This document shows positions 16,406-25,637 of a stretch of 64,000 nt of DNA, one piece after another. Position 1 is the first letter of the stretch. Each line of letters opens with the position of its first letter. The stretch is taken from contig NZ_CANMTH010000003.1 in NCBI RefSeq assembly GCF_947500765.1, positions 372,001 through 436,000 on the forward strand. Direction: 5' to 3'. Origin of the DNA: an uncultured Formosa sp. (GTDB taxonomy: Bacteria > Bacteroidota > Bacteroidia > Flavobacteriales > Flavobacteriaceae). The translations under genes were made by a program, and so were the position numbers. The notes beneath the pieces were generated by a model, which worked only from the letters and a program-made list of their open reading frames with translations, was not told the origin of the DNA and searched no databases.

Positions 16406-17575
16406 ATGAAAGGTAGAAAATTACTAATGATACCAGGTCCTATAGAATTTGAACCTGAGGTTTTACAAGCCATGAGCATAGCTACAGATAGTCATGTATC
16501 ACCAAATTTTATTGAGGTTTTTGGAAATAGTCTTGAGCTTATGCGAAAGGTTTGGAAATCTCCAAAAGGTCAACCTTTTATTATTTCTGGAACAGGTACT
16601 TTAGCTATGGATATGGCTGTTTCTAATCTTATTGAAAAAGGAGATGCTGTGCTCGTTATTTCTTCAGGTTATTTTGGTAAGCGTTTTAAAGATATTCTAG
16701 AATGTTATGGCGCACATACAACTATTCTAGAAGCTCCGGTAGGAGAGGTAGTTAGCCTTGATGAGATTGAAAAAGAATTAAAAAGCAAACAGTATAAGGC
16801 CTTGACAATTACACATGTAGATACATCTACAGGAGTTTTAATAGATCCTAAGCCTATATCAGAATTGGCTAAAAAATATAATACATTAAGTATTTTAGAT
16901 GGTGTTTGTTCTGTTGCGGGAGAAAAAATTAATCAAGACGATTGGGGAATTGATATTGTTTTAACAGCTTCTCAAAAAGCAATAGGAGTACCACCAGGAT
17001 TAGCACTTTTAATGGTATCTGAAAAAGCAATCCAAGTTTGGAAAAACAGAAAAACTCCAGTTGGAAATTACTATGCAGATTGGAAAAACTGGCTTCCAAT
17101 TATGAAAGCTTATGAAGAACGCAGACCATCTTATTTTGGTACACCTCCAGTTAATCTTATTGTAGCATTAGAAGTTAGTTTAAAAATTATTTGCGAAGAA
17201 GGAATTGATAAACGTATAAAAAGACACCAAAATTTAGCTGAAGCTTTTAGATTAGGAATAGATGCTTTACATTTAAAAAGATTGCCTGTAACTAATGAAT
17301 TAGCAGCTCATACATTATCTGCTATATATTATCCTGAAGGTGTAGATGGAGCGAGTTTAAGTGCAAAAATGAATGCTAGTAATGTTATTATTGCAGGAGG
17401 ATTATTGTCTGATATTAAATCGACTTATTTTAGAATAGGGCATATGGGAGCTATTTCTGCAAGTGATATACTATCTGTTTTAGGAGCATTGGAACGTGCT
17501 TTAATTGAATTAGGCATTCCAATAGAATCTGGTAAAAGTTTACAAGCATTTCAAAATAAACTTATTCAAATGTAA
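16406..17575 (+). CDS. class V aminotransferase, alanine/serine-glyoxylate type
   Basis: A 389-aa PLP enzyme of fold type I. It has the SGTGTLAMDMA cofactor-phosphate motif (about residues 61-71), ILDGVCSVAGE with the PLP-ring Asp, and TASQKAIGVPPG with the Schiff-base Lys at about 191. The C-terminal GGLLSDIKSTYFRIGHMG is typical of alanine-glyoxylate and serine-glyoxylate aminotransferases. It would convert glyoxylate to glycine. Its position right after the glyoxylate-shunt genes suggests it drains or detoxifies glyoxylate, though it has its own 200-bp promoter region after a terminator. Serine-pyruvate activity is an alternative. Confidence 0.85.
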   Translation: MKGRKLLMIPGPIEFEPEVLQAMSIATDSHVSPNFIEVFGNSLELMRKVWKSPKGQPFIISGTGTLAMDMAVSNLIEKGDAVLVISSGYFGKRFKDILECYGAHTTILEAPVGEVVSLDEIEKELKSKQYKALTITHVDTSTGVLIDPKPISELAKKYNTLSILDGVCSVAGEKINQDDWGIDIVLTASQKAIGVPPGLALLMVSEKAIQVWKNRKTPVGNYYADWKNWLPIMKAYEERRPSYFGTPPVNLIVALEVSLKIICEEGIDKRIKRHQNLAEAFRLGIDALHLKRLPVTNELAAHTLSAIYYPEGVDGASLSAKMNASNVIIAGGLLSDIKSTYFRIGHMGAISASDILSVLGALERALIELGIPIESGKSLQAFQNKLIQM

Positions 17576-17615
17576 TTATATAAATAAGTCGCTTAAAATG
17601 ATTCAGAAAGTGTTT

Positions 17616-17658
17616 AAAAGAGGTTGAGTACACATGATTTTCGTCAACCTCTTTTATT
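17616..17658. terminator. bidirectional terminator
   Basis: AAAAGAGGTTGA (17616-17627) pairs with TCAACCTCTTTT (17644-17655), between convergent genes. Confidence 0.85.
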
Positions 17659-17668
17659 ATTAATAATT

Positions 17669-18703
17669 TTATTCTAATGTTTTTTTAGTACTGTGTGCAT
17701 GTATAAAATCTGTAACTAAATAAGAAATTTGTTTCCCAATTTGCAAGGCATTCTCTTCGGTAGGAGTTGCTTCACAAATATGTAAATATTGTACAGCTTT
17801 ACGTTTTCCGAAGTAATTTACAAATCGTCTCGCTTTTTTTAAACTAAAACCACATGTTGTTACAGTGTCTTCATTCAGTTTTTCTATAGCAGAACAATCT
17901 ATTTCAATTCCAAAAGGAAGCTCTTTAATAAAAGACCAAGCGTGTTTTAGTTCTTTTTTAAAAGTCGTGTTTTGTTTAACTTCAATACTTTCATAAGAGC
18001 TAAAACTTACTTCCTTTAATTTATTAATTGTTTTAAGAATAGAATTTGGTATGTGATTTTCATGAACTCCAAAAACATAATATTTCTTTAAAAAACCTTC
18101 TGTAAAAGCGTAAGTAAACCCGTTACCACTGTGTCTGCCTTCTTCAGGTTTAAAATTTGTAAGTGTATCTAAATTAACTACATTTATTGGAGAATTTAAA
18201 GCAAGAGCACTTCCTTTAATATTTCCATAAGCATTATTATGTCCTCTACCTATAATTATAGGTATTTTACCCGCTTTTTTAATACAATAAACTAAATTAG
18301 AAACTTCTTTATCTATTTTAGATACAATTTTTCTACATTTAACAAGTTGTTTATCTATAGATAGATCTAAGTCATTAATTTTTTTAAGTTCTTTTTCAAA
18401 ATTTAAATACCCTAAAATTAAAACGTCTTCAGGATTTGTAAATTCATTTTTCTGAATATTTAATAGCACTTTTAATGTCGCTTCCCAAATATGAGTGGTA
18501 CTTTGCTGACCAAGATTAGCGAAAACACCTATACTTTCGGGAATACCAATTAATACATAGCCGACGTCTAAATTTTCAATATATTCGTATATATTGCAAG
18601 TAGAAGGAAGCATCTTTACATGTTCTCCAAATTTAGATTCTGAAGGACGAATATTTAAAAATCTTGAAAGATCTGAATTGTTAAAAACAACAAGTTTATC
18701 CAT
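17669..18703 (-). CDS. formimidoylglutamase (arginase family) homologue with degenerate metal site
   Basis: A 344-aa protein of the ureohydrolase fold, from the ATG at 18703. The framework IGRGHNNAYGNIKG and EEGRHSGNGFTYAF identifies it as the Bacteroidota HutG-like branch. The binuclear manganese site is damaged: His155 and Asp179 remain, but the DxHxD triad reads D-T-L-T-N (179-183, His to Leu and Asp to Asn) and the DxD pair reads D-C-S (269-271, second Asp to Ser). HutG hydrolyses formiminoglutamate in histidine breakdown; this copy probably cannot. Imidazolonepropionase lies nearby but is separated by a plus-strand gene. Confidence 0.8.
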   Translation of the reverse strand: MDKLVVFNNSDLSRFLNIRPSESKFGEHVKMLPSTCNIYEYIENLDVGYVLIGIPESIGVFANLGQQSTTHIWEATLKVLLNIQKNEFTNPEDVLILGYLNFEKELKKINDLDLSIDKQLVKCRKIVSKIDKEVSNLVYCIKKAGKIPIIIGRGHNNAYGNIKGSALALNSPINVVNLDTLTNFKPEEGRHSGNGFTYAFTEGFLKKYYVFGVHENHIPNSILKTINKLKEVSFSSYESIEVKQNTTFKKELKHAWSFIKELPFGIEIDCSAIEKLNEDTVTTCGFSLKKARRFVNYFGKRKAVQYLHICEATPTEENALQIGKQISYLVTDFIHAHSTKKTLE

Positions 18704-18823
18704 TATTAATATAAAGTTTATCAAAATTTAAATGTACTATTTTTTTTGTTTTATGAACTTAAAATTGATAATATTAGCTATATAAATAAATACGTAACAA
18801 ATTAGTGATTATTCAAATAAATT

Positions 18824-19708
18824 ATGGAACAGAACACATCAAATAACGGGTTAAAAATAGCTTTAGGTGTTGCTTTAGTGTTATTTTTAGGAACAGCCTT
18901 TTATACTTTCGATCTTATGAAAAAAAAGAACGAAAATTTAGCTCAGCTTAAAGAAGAAAAAGAATTAGTAATGACTGATTTAAGCAATATGGCAAAACAA
19001 TATGATGTTGCTATTAGTGAAAGTGAAATTGCAAATAGTAATTTAATTGAAGCGAGAACACGAATTCAAGGATTAATGGATTCACTTCAAATTTCTGAAA
19101 CTAATGTAAAAAGCCTTTGGAGATACAAACAAAAATATGTGAATTTACAGAAGGAAATGGATTTTTTACTTGAAGAAAACGATAAGTTAAAGTCTGAAAA
19201 TAATATGTTATCATCTTCTTTAGATAGTACACGTACACGTTTAGAAGAACGTAATATGTTTACAGATTCTTTATTAGTACAAAATACTGCTTTAGCAGAA
19301 GTTGTAGAAAATGCAGCTGTTTTGAATACAGTTGGCTTAAAAGGTTTTGGTGTTATAGAACGTAGTTCTGGTAAATTAATACCTACAGAACGTGCAAGAC
19401 GTGCAGATAAACTTAGAGTGTGTTTTACTGTTGCTAAAAATAGTTTAGTACAAGCAGGCGATCAAGAATTATATATACAAGTTATAGATCCTAAGAATAA
19501 TGTTATGGGTGTGAACGAACAAATTATATTTGGAGAAAAATCTTTAAACTATAGTTTAATAAGTCGCTTTAATTATGAAAACACAAGTTTAAATGTTTGT
19601 GAATTTGTAACAGCTAAAGGAGATAATAAGTTTGAAGAAGGCCGTTATGTTGTAAATGTTTTTAATGAAAAGGATTTAGTGTCTTCATCAGAATTTACAC
19701 TTAAATAA
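18824..19708 (+). CDS. membrane-anchored coiled-coil protein, unknown function
   Basis: A 294-aa protein with one membrane helix (about residues 9-29) and no cleavable signal. It is followed by a long coiled coil (about 33-155, heptads with KEEKELV, LLEENDKLKSENNML) and a beta-rich C-terminal domain (about 170-294). This architecture is common in Bacteroidota, often under vague chromosome-partition labels that the sequence does not justify. It sits between hutI and the hutG-like gene on the opposite strand and thereby splits that pair. Confidence 0.7.
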   Translation: MEQNTSNNGLKIALGVALVLFLGTAFYTFDLMKKKNENLAQLKEEKELVMTDLSNMAKQYDVAISESEIANSNLIEARTRIQGLMDSLQISETNVKSLWRYKQKYVNLQKEMDFLLEENDKLKSENNMLSSSLDSTRTRLEERNMFTDSLLVQNTALAEVVENAAVLNTVGLKGFGVIERSSGKLIPTERARRADKLRVCFTVAKNSLVQAGDQELYIQVIDPKNNVMGVNEQIIFGEKSLNYSLISRFNYENTSLNVCEFVTAKGDNKFEEGRYVVNVFNEKDLVSSSEFTLK

Positions 19709-19724
19709 TAAATCTAAATAAAAT

Positions 19725-19760
19725 AAAAAACCGAATAATTTTAAATTATTCGGTTTTTTT
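19725..19760. terminator. bidirectional terminator
   Basis: AAAACCGAATAATTT pairs with AAATTATTCGGTTTT, a stem of about 15 bp with a 1-nt apex and T run, between convergent genes. Confidence 0.88.
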
Positions 19761-19779
19761 ATGCGAATACGTTTTATAA

Positions 19780-21018
19780 TTATTCTACAATTTTACCATT
19801 AATAATAACAGTATCAATATTATTATTACCAAAGGCGTAAGGTATGTAGTTGTAATTTGGTATCTCATCAGTAATGATAATGTTCGCTTTTTTACCACGT
19901 GTTATACTTCCAAACATTTTATGAGCTCCCATAGCATATGCTCCGTTAATGGTTGCAGCATTAATCGCTTCCTCTGGAGTCATCTTCATTTTTATACATG
20001 CTGTACTAACTACAAAATTCATATTTCCACTTGGTGTAGTTCCTGGGTTATAATCACTAGCTATTGCTAGAGGTAAACCAGCGTCTATAAGCTTTCGTGC
20101 TGGCGTATAAGGAATTCCTAAGAAATAAGAGCAAGACGGTAAAGCTACTGGCATAGTATGACTGCCTTTTAATGCTTTTATATCTTCAGGGTTAACAATC
20201 TCAAGATGATCTACAGAACGTGCATTATGCTTAACAGCTAAACTAACTCCTCCAAAAGCATTAAATTGATTCACGTGAAGTTTAGGAACCATATTATGTT
20301 TAATACCTGCTTCTAAAATTCGATCTGTATCTTCTAAAGAAAAATAATCTTTTTCACAAAAAACGTCTATATATTTAGCTAATTGTTCTTTTGCAATTTC
20401 AGGAATTATAGTGTTAATTAATTCATCCACATATCCTGATTTATTGTCTTCAAAAGCTTTTGGGATAGCATGAGCACCAAGAAATGTGGGTCTTACTAAT
20501 ATATTAAAATCATGTTTTAGTCTTTTTATAACATGAAGTATTTTTAGTTCCGATTCTAAAGTTAAACCGTAACCCGATTTAATTTCTATAGCACCAGTAC
20601 CTAATCGCATAACTTCATTTAGACGTTTTACAGATTGCTCATACAATTCGTCCTCACTTGTTTGTTCTAAAATTTTAGCTGAATTTAAAATTCCACCGCC
20701 TTTTTTAGCAATTTCTTCATAACTCAATCCGTTTATTCTATCTACAAATTCTTGTTCTCTATGGCCAGCATAAACTAAGTGGGTATGCGAATCACACCAT
20801 GCTGGTAAAACAATTTTACCAGTGGCATCAATAGTTTTTTCTGCTATAATTGCACCAATATTTTTCATGGAACCATATTCTACAATGGTATCATGTTCTA
20901 TAAGCAGGTATGCATTCTCTATTAAGGGTAGTTCCTTCATTTCTTTACCAGAAACTTTAAAAATACCATGCGTTCTTGTTTGCAATAATTGCTTTATGTT
21001 GGTAATAAGTATCGACAT
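19780..21018 (-). CDS. hutI: imidazolonepropionase
   Basis: A 412-aa amidohydrolase that opens imidazolone-5-propionate to formiminoglutamate, third step of histidine degradation. CDSHTHLVYAGHREQEF (about 75-91) has the HxH metal pair; EIKSGYGLTLESELK, LGAHAIPK, LHVNQFNA and IASDYNPGT hold the further His and Asp ligands, all intact. Length is normal. hutH and hutU are not in the window, and the neighbouring formimidoylglutamase homologue has lost metal ligands, so the fourth step must come from elsewhere. A terminator at 19725 ends it. Confidence 0.93.
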   Translation of the reverse strand: MSILITNIKQLLQTRTHGIFKVSGKEMKELPLIENAYLLIEHDTIVEYGSMKNIGAIIAEKTIDATGKIVLPAWCDSHTHLVYAGHREQEFVDRINGLSYEEIAKKGGGILNSAKILEQTSEDELYEQSVKRLNEVMRLGTGAIEIKSGYGLTLESELKILHVIKRLKHDFNILVRPTFLGAHAIPKAFEDNKSGYVDELINTIIPEIAKEQLAKYIDVFCEKDYFSLEDTDRILEAGIKHNMVPKLHVNQFNAFGGVSLAVKHNARSVDHLEIVNPEDIKALKGSHTMPVALPSCSYFLGIPYTPARKLIDAGLPLAIASDYNPGTTPSGNMNFVVSTACIKMKMTPEEAINAATINGAYAMGAHKMFGSITRGKKANIIITDEIPNYNYIPYAFGNNNIDTVIINGKIVE

Positions 21019-21340
21019 TCGTTAATATATTTTAGTAGGATAAATTTATGAAAATAATTTTACTTAAAGATTACAATAAGTGCTCGGTTTTTGTAAGATT
21101 AATAATAATTTTTAATAAAATAGAATGATTCCGTAATTAATGCTATAACTATGGTAAAATAGTATAATGGATATTGATTTTTTATTGTTAAAGTTGTTAA
21201 ATTAATACGATTATTTAAACTGTAGTTGTTTTCTTATAAATTATTTTCAAAGACTTAATTAATTAAGTTTTCAGTCGTATAATACAGTTTGAAATTCATA
21301 AATTTATTTTTTTTTAAACGTCTTTATTAGTAGGTAATAC
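21019..21340. other. divergent intergenic region, hutI / Crp-Fnr gene
   Basis: About 320 bp of very AT-rich DNA with no gene. The only structured element is a 16-bp perfect palindrome at 21254-21269. Confidence 0.5.
21254..21269. promoter_or_regulatory. perfect 16-bp palindrome, candidate operator
   Basis: ACTTAATTAATTAAGT lies 71 bp upstream of the Crp/Fnr-type gene. Crp/Fnr dimers use palindromes of this size, so autoregulation is possible, but the sequence is mostly A/T. Confidence 0.35.
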
Positions 21341-21913
21341 ATGATAGAAATTAGAGATTATATAGAATCTACAGTATCCATAAGTGATGCCGATTGGAAG
21401 TTATTTGCTTCGAAACTTAAAACACGAACATTTAAGAAGCGAGAACGCATTTTAAATGTTGGTGAAACAGAGTATTATATCTCTTTTATACAATCAGGAA
21501 TTGCACGATTTTTAATTCCCCATGAAGACGAGGAAAAAGATGTCACTTTTGGTTTCTGTTTTGAAAATGAATTTATAAGTGCTTACGATTCTTTTTTAAC
21601 CCAAGCTCCGTCTTTGTATGCTCTAGAAGCATTAACAGATTTATCTATTTGGAGTGTGTCTTATGAAGATTTACAAGAGGTTTATAAGAAAACAGAAGTG
21701 GGTAATTTAATTGGACGATTATCTTCAGAACGCTTATTTTTAATTAAATCTAAACGGGAACAATCGCTATTAAACGAAACAGCAGAACAGCGCTATATTA
21801 ATTTATTTACAGAACGCCCAAAACTAATTAAAGACATTCCTTTAAAATATATTGCTTCTTATATTGGTGTCACAGCTCAAGCTTTAAGCCGAATTAGAAA
21901 GCGAATTTCTTAA
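21341..21913 (+). CDS. Crp/Fnr family transcriptional regulator
   Basis: A 190-aa regulator. Residues 25-120 are a cyclic-nucleotide-binding-type beta barrel (KKRERILNVGETEYYISFIQSGIARF), without the Arg and Ser needed for clear cAMP binding. The C-terminal helix-turn-helix ends IASYIGVTAQALSRIRKRIS. There are no Cys residues arranged for an Fe-S cluster, so it is not FNR-like. The fatty-acid desaturase gene starts 59 nt downstream on the same strand, suggesting they are co-transcribed or that it governs the desaturase. Confidence 0.88.
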   Translation: MIEIRDYIESTVSISDADWKLFASKLKTRTFKKRERILNVGETEYYISFIQSGIARFLIPHEDEEKDVTFGFCFENEFISAYDSFLTQAPSLYALEALTDLSIWSVSYEDLQEVYKKTEVGNLIGRLSSERLFLIKSKREQSLLNETAEQRYINLFTERPKLIKDIPLKYIASYIGVTAQALSRIRKRIS

Positions 21914-21972
21914 CCCATGTTCATTTTATAATTCTATTTAATATTGGTTCTTTGTTGTATAAAATTATAGCA

Positions 21973-22731
21973 ATGAAAATAATAGTCTTTATGATTATTC
22001 TATGGTATTCTGGGTTGTTCTTTCAAACCTTTTTTCTTCATAGATATGCAGCACATCAAACCTATAGAATGTCTCGATTGGGAGAGAAAATTTGTTTCTT
22101 TCTAACATGGGTATTTCAGGGTTCTAATTATTTAAGTGCCTACGGTTATGGTGTTATGCACAGAATGCATCATGCATATGCTGATACAGAAAAAGATCCG
22201 CATTCACCAAAATACGATAGTAATGTGTTTTCTATGATGTGGCGAACAAAAAACATCTACCAAGATATTAATAATCAACGTATAGCTGTAGATGCTAAAT
22301 TTACTAAAAATGTACCTCAATGGAAACGTTTTGATGATTTTGCAAGTTCACGTATATCACGCTTATTTTGGGCAGCATTATATACCGTATTCTTTATCTT
22401 ATTTGCAACCGCTTGGTGGCAATGGTTATTTTTACCAATGGCCTTTTTTATGGCACCAATTCATGGAGTGATTATTAATTGGTTTGCACATATTTATGGC
22501 TATGTAAACTTTAAAGTGAGTGATACATCTAAGAATTTATTGCCTTTCGATTTTTTAATGATGGGAGAAGGATATCATAACAACCATCATAAATTTGGTG
22601 GTCGTGCTAACTTTGGTGGCGTACGTTGGTACGAACTAGATGTGACTTATGGTATTATGAAAGTACTTAATGCTATTGGATTTATTAAAATTAAAAAGAG
22701 TGCTTTGGTTCCCGTAAAAAGAGAAATATAA
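21973..22731 (+). CDS. acyl-CoA/fatty-acid desaturase (delta-9 type)
   Basis: A 252-aa membrane di-iron desaturase from the ATG at 21973; a TTG seven codons upstream is less likely. It has the three histidine boxes HRYAAH (about 24-29), HRMHH (about 60-64) and HNNHH (about 205-209), with four hydrophobic segments between them. Such enzymes add a double bond to saturated acyl chains using O2 and reduced carriers, adjusting membrane fluidity. The upstream Crp/Fnr gene may couple it to cold or oxygen. Its stop abuts the stop of the opposite-strand lipoprotein gene with no gap. Confidence 0.9.
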   Translation: MKIIVFMIILWYSGLFFQTFFLHRYAAHQTYRMSRLGEKICFFLTWVFQGSNYLSAYGYGVMHRMHHAYADTEKDPHSPKYDSNVFSMMWRTKNIYQDINNQRIAVDAKFTKNVPQWKRFDDFASSRISRLFWAALYTVFFILFATAWWQWLFLPMAFFMAPIHGVIINWFAHIYGYVNFKVSDTSKNLLPFDFLMMGEGYHNNHHKFGGRANFGGVRWYELDVTYGIMKVLNAIGFIKIKKSALVPVKREI

Positions 22732-23370
22732 TTAATACTCTATTTTTCTATATATTCTTATTAAACTATCAGAAACTGTGTAATGGTGTTCCAACGTTAC
22801 ACAGTTTTTGTTTTTATCCGTTTTTAGGCATTTTACCATAATTGAATCTATGTATTTACCCGATTCATTTTTTAGGGTTATACATCTAAGTTTATCTTCT
22901 TTATTATAAGTATACTCATAACTATTAAAGGTTATAAAATTATCTATGTGTTTTAAAATACGACCATCATTAGCATAAAACATAATCTTTTCATTCTGTT
23001 TATCTTTCTTCTGCGAATAGCAACTTATACGCTCTCTACAATTTGTTTTCCATCGTGTTTTACAATAATAATGAGGGAGACCGGGAACCATTTGTTTTTC
23101 AAAAAATAGTTTTTTTTCTGTAATTTGTACGGTGTCCTTATCTGTGTTTAAGGTAGTAGATAATTTGACTCTTCCATTTTTAGTAAACTCGATATGTTTC
23201 TGTTTAAGTAAAAGAGAATCTCCTATTCTATTTATAAAATAGGTACAGACGTCCATACTTTTAATGTCTTTGTTTAAATTATGTTTCTTAACATAAGTGA
23301 CAGATGCACATGATTGTATGATTATTAAAATAATAAAAACACTTAATAGTTTTACAGTAAAAAATCTCAT
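22732..23370 (-). CDS. lipoprotein of unknown function, 212 aa
   Basis: The signal peptide ends in a lipobox IIQSC with the lipidated Cys at about residue 21. The mature part is Lys/Arg-rich with six further cysteines, including CRERISCYS and MVKCLK, and ends with a repeated beta-rich pattern (YTYNKEDKLRCITL). No domain is recognised; the YD-like repeats hint at a beta-sheet sensor or structural fold. It is convergent with the desaturase with zero intergenic spacing. Confidence 0.65.
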   Translation of the reverse strand: MRFFTVKLLSVFIILIIIQSCASVTYVKKHNLNKDIKSMDVCTYFINRIGDSLLLKQKHIEFTKNGRVKLSTTLNTDKDTVQITEKKLFFEKQMVPGLPHYYCKTRWKTNCRERISCYSQKKDKQNEKIMFYANDGRILKHIDNFITFNSYEYTYNKEDKLRCITLKNESGKYIDSIMVKCLKTDKNKNCVTLEHHYTVSDSLIRIYRKIEY

Positions 23371-23504
23371 AATTATAAAGATAATAGATTTTTGTCCATT
23401 AACAATGAGTAGAAATTGTAGTTTGTTATTTCATTTTTTTACAATTACTTAAAATATAACTAACATAAAATGGAATAAAATATAGTGTATTTGCAGAAAA
23501 AACA

Positions 23505-24137
23505 ATGGAGTTATTTTTATCCACTTTTGGAGCTTTATTTTCAATTATGAATCCCCTTGGAACTGTTCCTGTATTCGTAGGATTATCATCAGATAACACA
23601 AAAAAAGAACGTGCTGTTATTGCATTTTGGACTTCAGTAAATGCATTAATAATTCTGCTTTTATCATTTTTTGCAGGTAAGTATATTTTATCCTTTTTCG
23701 GAATAAGCATTAATGCCTTAAAAATTGCTGGAGGACTCATTATAGCATCTTCAGGTTTCGCACTTTTAACAGGAAAATTTGCAGAACATAAGGGTATGAA
23801 ACGTAAGCGTGTAGAAGAAGATATTCATTCCCGTAACGAAATTAGTTTAACACCTTTAGCCATGCCCATGCTAGCAGGACCAGGAACAATATCGTTACTT
23901 ATAACGTACAATCAGGAGTTTATAGACATTCAAGATAAATTCGTTATTGTAAGTGCACTCGTATTCACGACAACCTGTATCTATCTTATATTAAAAAGTT
24001 CGTACTTTATTGTAAAATTTCTAGGGGCATCTGGAATTAATGCACTGTCTCGCATTATTGGTTTTATAGTAATTGCAATTGGTATTGAGTATATAATTTC
24101 GTCTGTGGTAAATATTATTACACATATTAACTTTTAG
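23505..24137 (+). CDS. MarC family (UPF0056) integral membrane protein
   Basis: A 210-aa, six-helix protein. FSIMNPLGTVPVFVGL (about residues 12-27) and LAMPMLAGPGTISLLI (about 118-133) are the two paired NP/GPG motifs of the MarC family. Despite the name, MarC proteins are not proven drug pumps and their substrate is unknown. It is alone between divergent or convergent neighbours; a weak hairpin follows at 24184. Confidence 0.9.
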   Translation: MELFLSTFGALFSIMNPLGTVPVFVGLSSDNTKKERAVIAFWTSVNALIILLLSFFAGKYILSFFGISINALKIAGGLIIASSGFALLTGKFAEHKGMKRKRVEEDIHSRNEISLTPLAMPMLAGPGTISLLITYNQEFIDIQDKFVIVSALVFTTTCIYLILKSSYFIVKFLGASGINALSRIIGFIVIAIGIEYIISSVVNIITHINF

Positions 24138-24183
24138 TAGAGAGTTCCTTTTTTAAAGAAAAAAGTCGGGCTTTCCACTATAT

Positions 24184-24208
24184 CTTTTTATGAAAAAAAC
24201 ATAAAAAG
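24184..24208. terminator. possible bidirectional terminator
   Basis: CTTTTTATG (24184-24192) pairs with CATAAAAAG (24200-24208) over A7. The stem is A/T-rich and weak but sits between convergent genes. Confidence 0.4.
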
Positions 24209-24224
24209 GATGCCGTTGCAATCC

Positions 24225-25442
24225 CTAACTCCTTTTTAAATGAAATTTTCGGTAAAGCATATGTCGTTTTAAATAAATAAAAGTAATTAATCCCATACTA
24301 CCACATATAGAAAATCCTACAAATAAAGGTAAAGCGGTATTTGTCATAAAACGACCAATAAATGTAGCGATAGGAATTGCTACTAAAGTAGATATAAAGC
24401 CTGTTAATGCAGCTCCAATTCCCGCAATATGTCCAATTGGTTCCATGGCTATGGCTCTTAAATTTCCAAATAAAAAGCCTAAAGTAAAAAACTGAGCACC
24501 TAAAAAAGGAACTAATACATATAAACTTGGATTAGGTGTATTCCAAAATAATAACACATACATAGTAGATATTAAACAAAATGCTGTTAAAGATGCAAAA
24601 GCGAGTCTACGCATTCCAAAACGCACAACTAAAGTACCGTTTAGCAATGTAGATATTCCTATAGATATTGCTAGACAAGCAAAGACATAAGGGAATTTTT
24701 CCCCAATACCATATTGGTCAATAAAAACATGATGAGCAGAACTTAAATACACCATAAAAGATCCTGTAATAAAACCAGATAATACAGTAAATATCATAGC
24801 CTCTTTATAACGGATTAACTCACTAAATCCATTTATAAAAACATGTTTATTAAACGGTATTTTAAATTCAGGATGTAAAGTTTCAGGTTGTCGTTTCCAA
24901 AACCAAATGGTAACTACAATAGCAAAAAAGAGTTGTGTAAAGAAAATAGACTCCCAATTAAGATAGTTAAGTATAAATTGTCCTAGTGCGGGAGCAATAA
25001 CAGGAACCAAAATAAAAAATGCCGTTACAAAAGACATCATCCTGGCCATATAATTACCTCTGTGAGAATCTCTAATAATAGAAATACATATGGTTCTTGG
25101 AGCAGAAAGACCTATACCTTGAAGTACTCTTCCTATTAACATAACTTCTAAACTGGTTGCGCTTACACAAATTAGACTAGCAATAATAAAAATTCCAAAC
25201 CCGACATACATTAATGGTTTTCTACCAAAACTATCGGATAGTGGCCCCAAAATTAATTGGCCAATTCCAAAACCTAAAAAAATCATGGTAACAAGCGACT
25301 GCAAATCTCTGCTATTCTGATTTCCAATAGCTAAACCTATACTAGGAAAAGCAGGTAATAAAGCATCTATAGATAAAGAGACTATAGACATTAATGATGC
25401 CATTAACGCAATAAATTCAAATTGGTTTTTTTTATTTTGCAT
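24225..25442 (-). CDS. multidrug efflux MFS transporter, Bcr/CflA family
   Basis: A 405-aa, 12-helix transporter from the ATG at 25442; an adjoining GTG one codon earlier is less likely. Helix 1 has the motif SLSIDALLPAFPSIG with the membrane-embedded Asp. LGPLSDSFGRKPLMYVG is the MFS motif A, and GRVLQGIGLSAPRTICISIIRDSHRG is the Bcr/CflA signature in loop 4-5. Relatives export bicyclomycin, chloramphenicol or other small molecules by proton exchange. It is unlinked to any regulator in the window. Confidence 0.87.
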   Translation of the reverse strand: MQNKKNQFEFIALMASLMSIVSLSIDALLPAFPSIGLAIGNQNSRDLQSLVTMIFLGFGIGQLILGPLSDSFGRKPLMYVGFGIFIIASLICVSATSLEVMLIGRVLQGIGLSAPRTICISIIRDSHRGNYMARMMSFVTAFFILVPVIAPALGQFILNYLNWESIFFTQLFFAIVVTIWFWKRQPETLHPEFKIPFNKHVFINGFSELIRYKEAMIFTVLSGFITGSFMVYLSSAHHVFIDQYGIGEKFPYVFACLAISIGISTLLNGTLVVRFGMRRLAFASLTAFCLISTMYVLLFWNTPNPSLYVLVPFLGAQFFTLGFLFGNLRAIAMEPIGHIAGIGAALTGFISTLVAIPIATFIGRFMTNTALPLFVGFSICGSMGLITFIYLKRHMLYRKFHLKRS

Positions 25443-25517
25443 CACACAAAAATACCATTTAGTCTTTTATTAAGCGTTCATTTTAACGTTATAAATTTAA
25501 TTCTAAAGAATCAGTAA

Positions 25518-25554
25518 CAAAAACACCTTATTTATCAGAAATAAGGTGTTTTTG
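25518..25554 (-). terminator. intrinsic terminator
   Basis: A 16-bp perfect stem, CAAAAACACCTTATTT at 25518-25533 with its complement at 25539-25554, and a 5-nt loop. It follows the aldo/keto reductase gene. Confidence 0.88.
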
Positions 25555-25637
25555 TTTAATAAACTAGTCTGTAAATTTTCAGATTCTAAGTTTAGAATGC
25601 CATTTATTTTTTTACCTCTTAAATTTGAAGCCTGTAT

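Noticed and set aside
17669..21018. Complete histidine-utilisation operon
   Set aside because: Only hutI is intact; the formimidoylglutamase-like gene is degenerate, a plus-strand gene splits them, and hutH and hutU are absent from the window.
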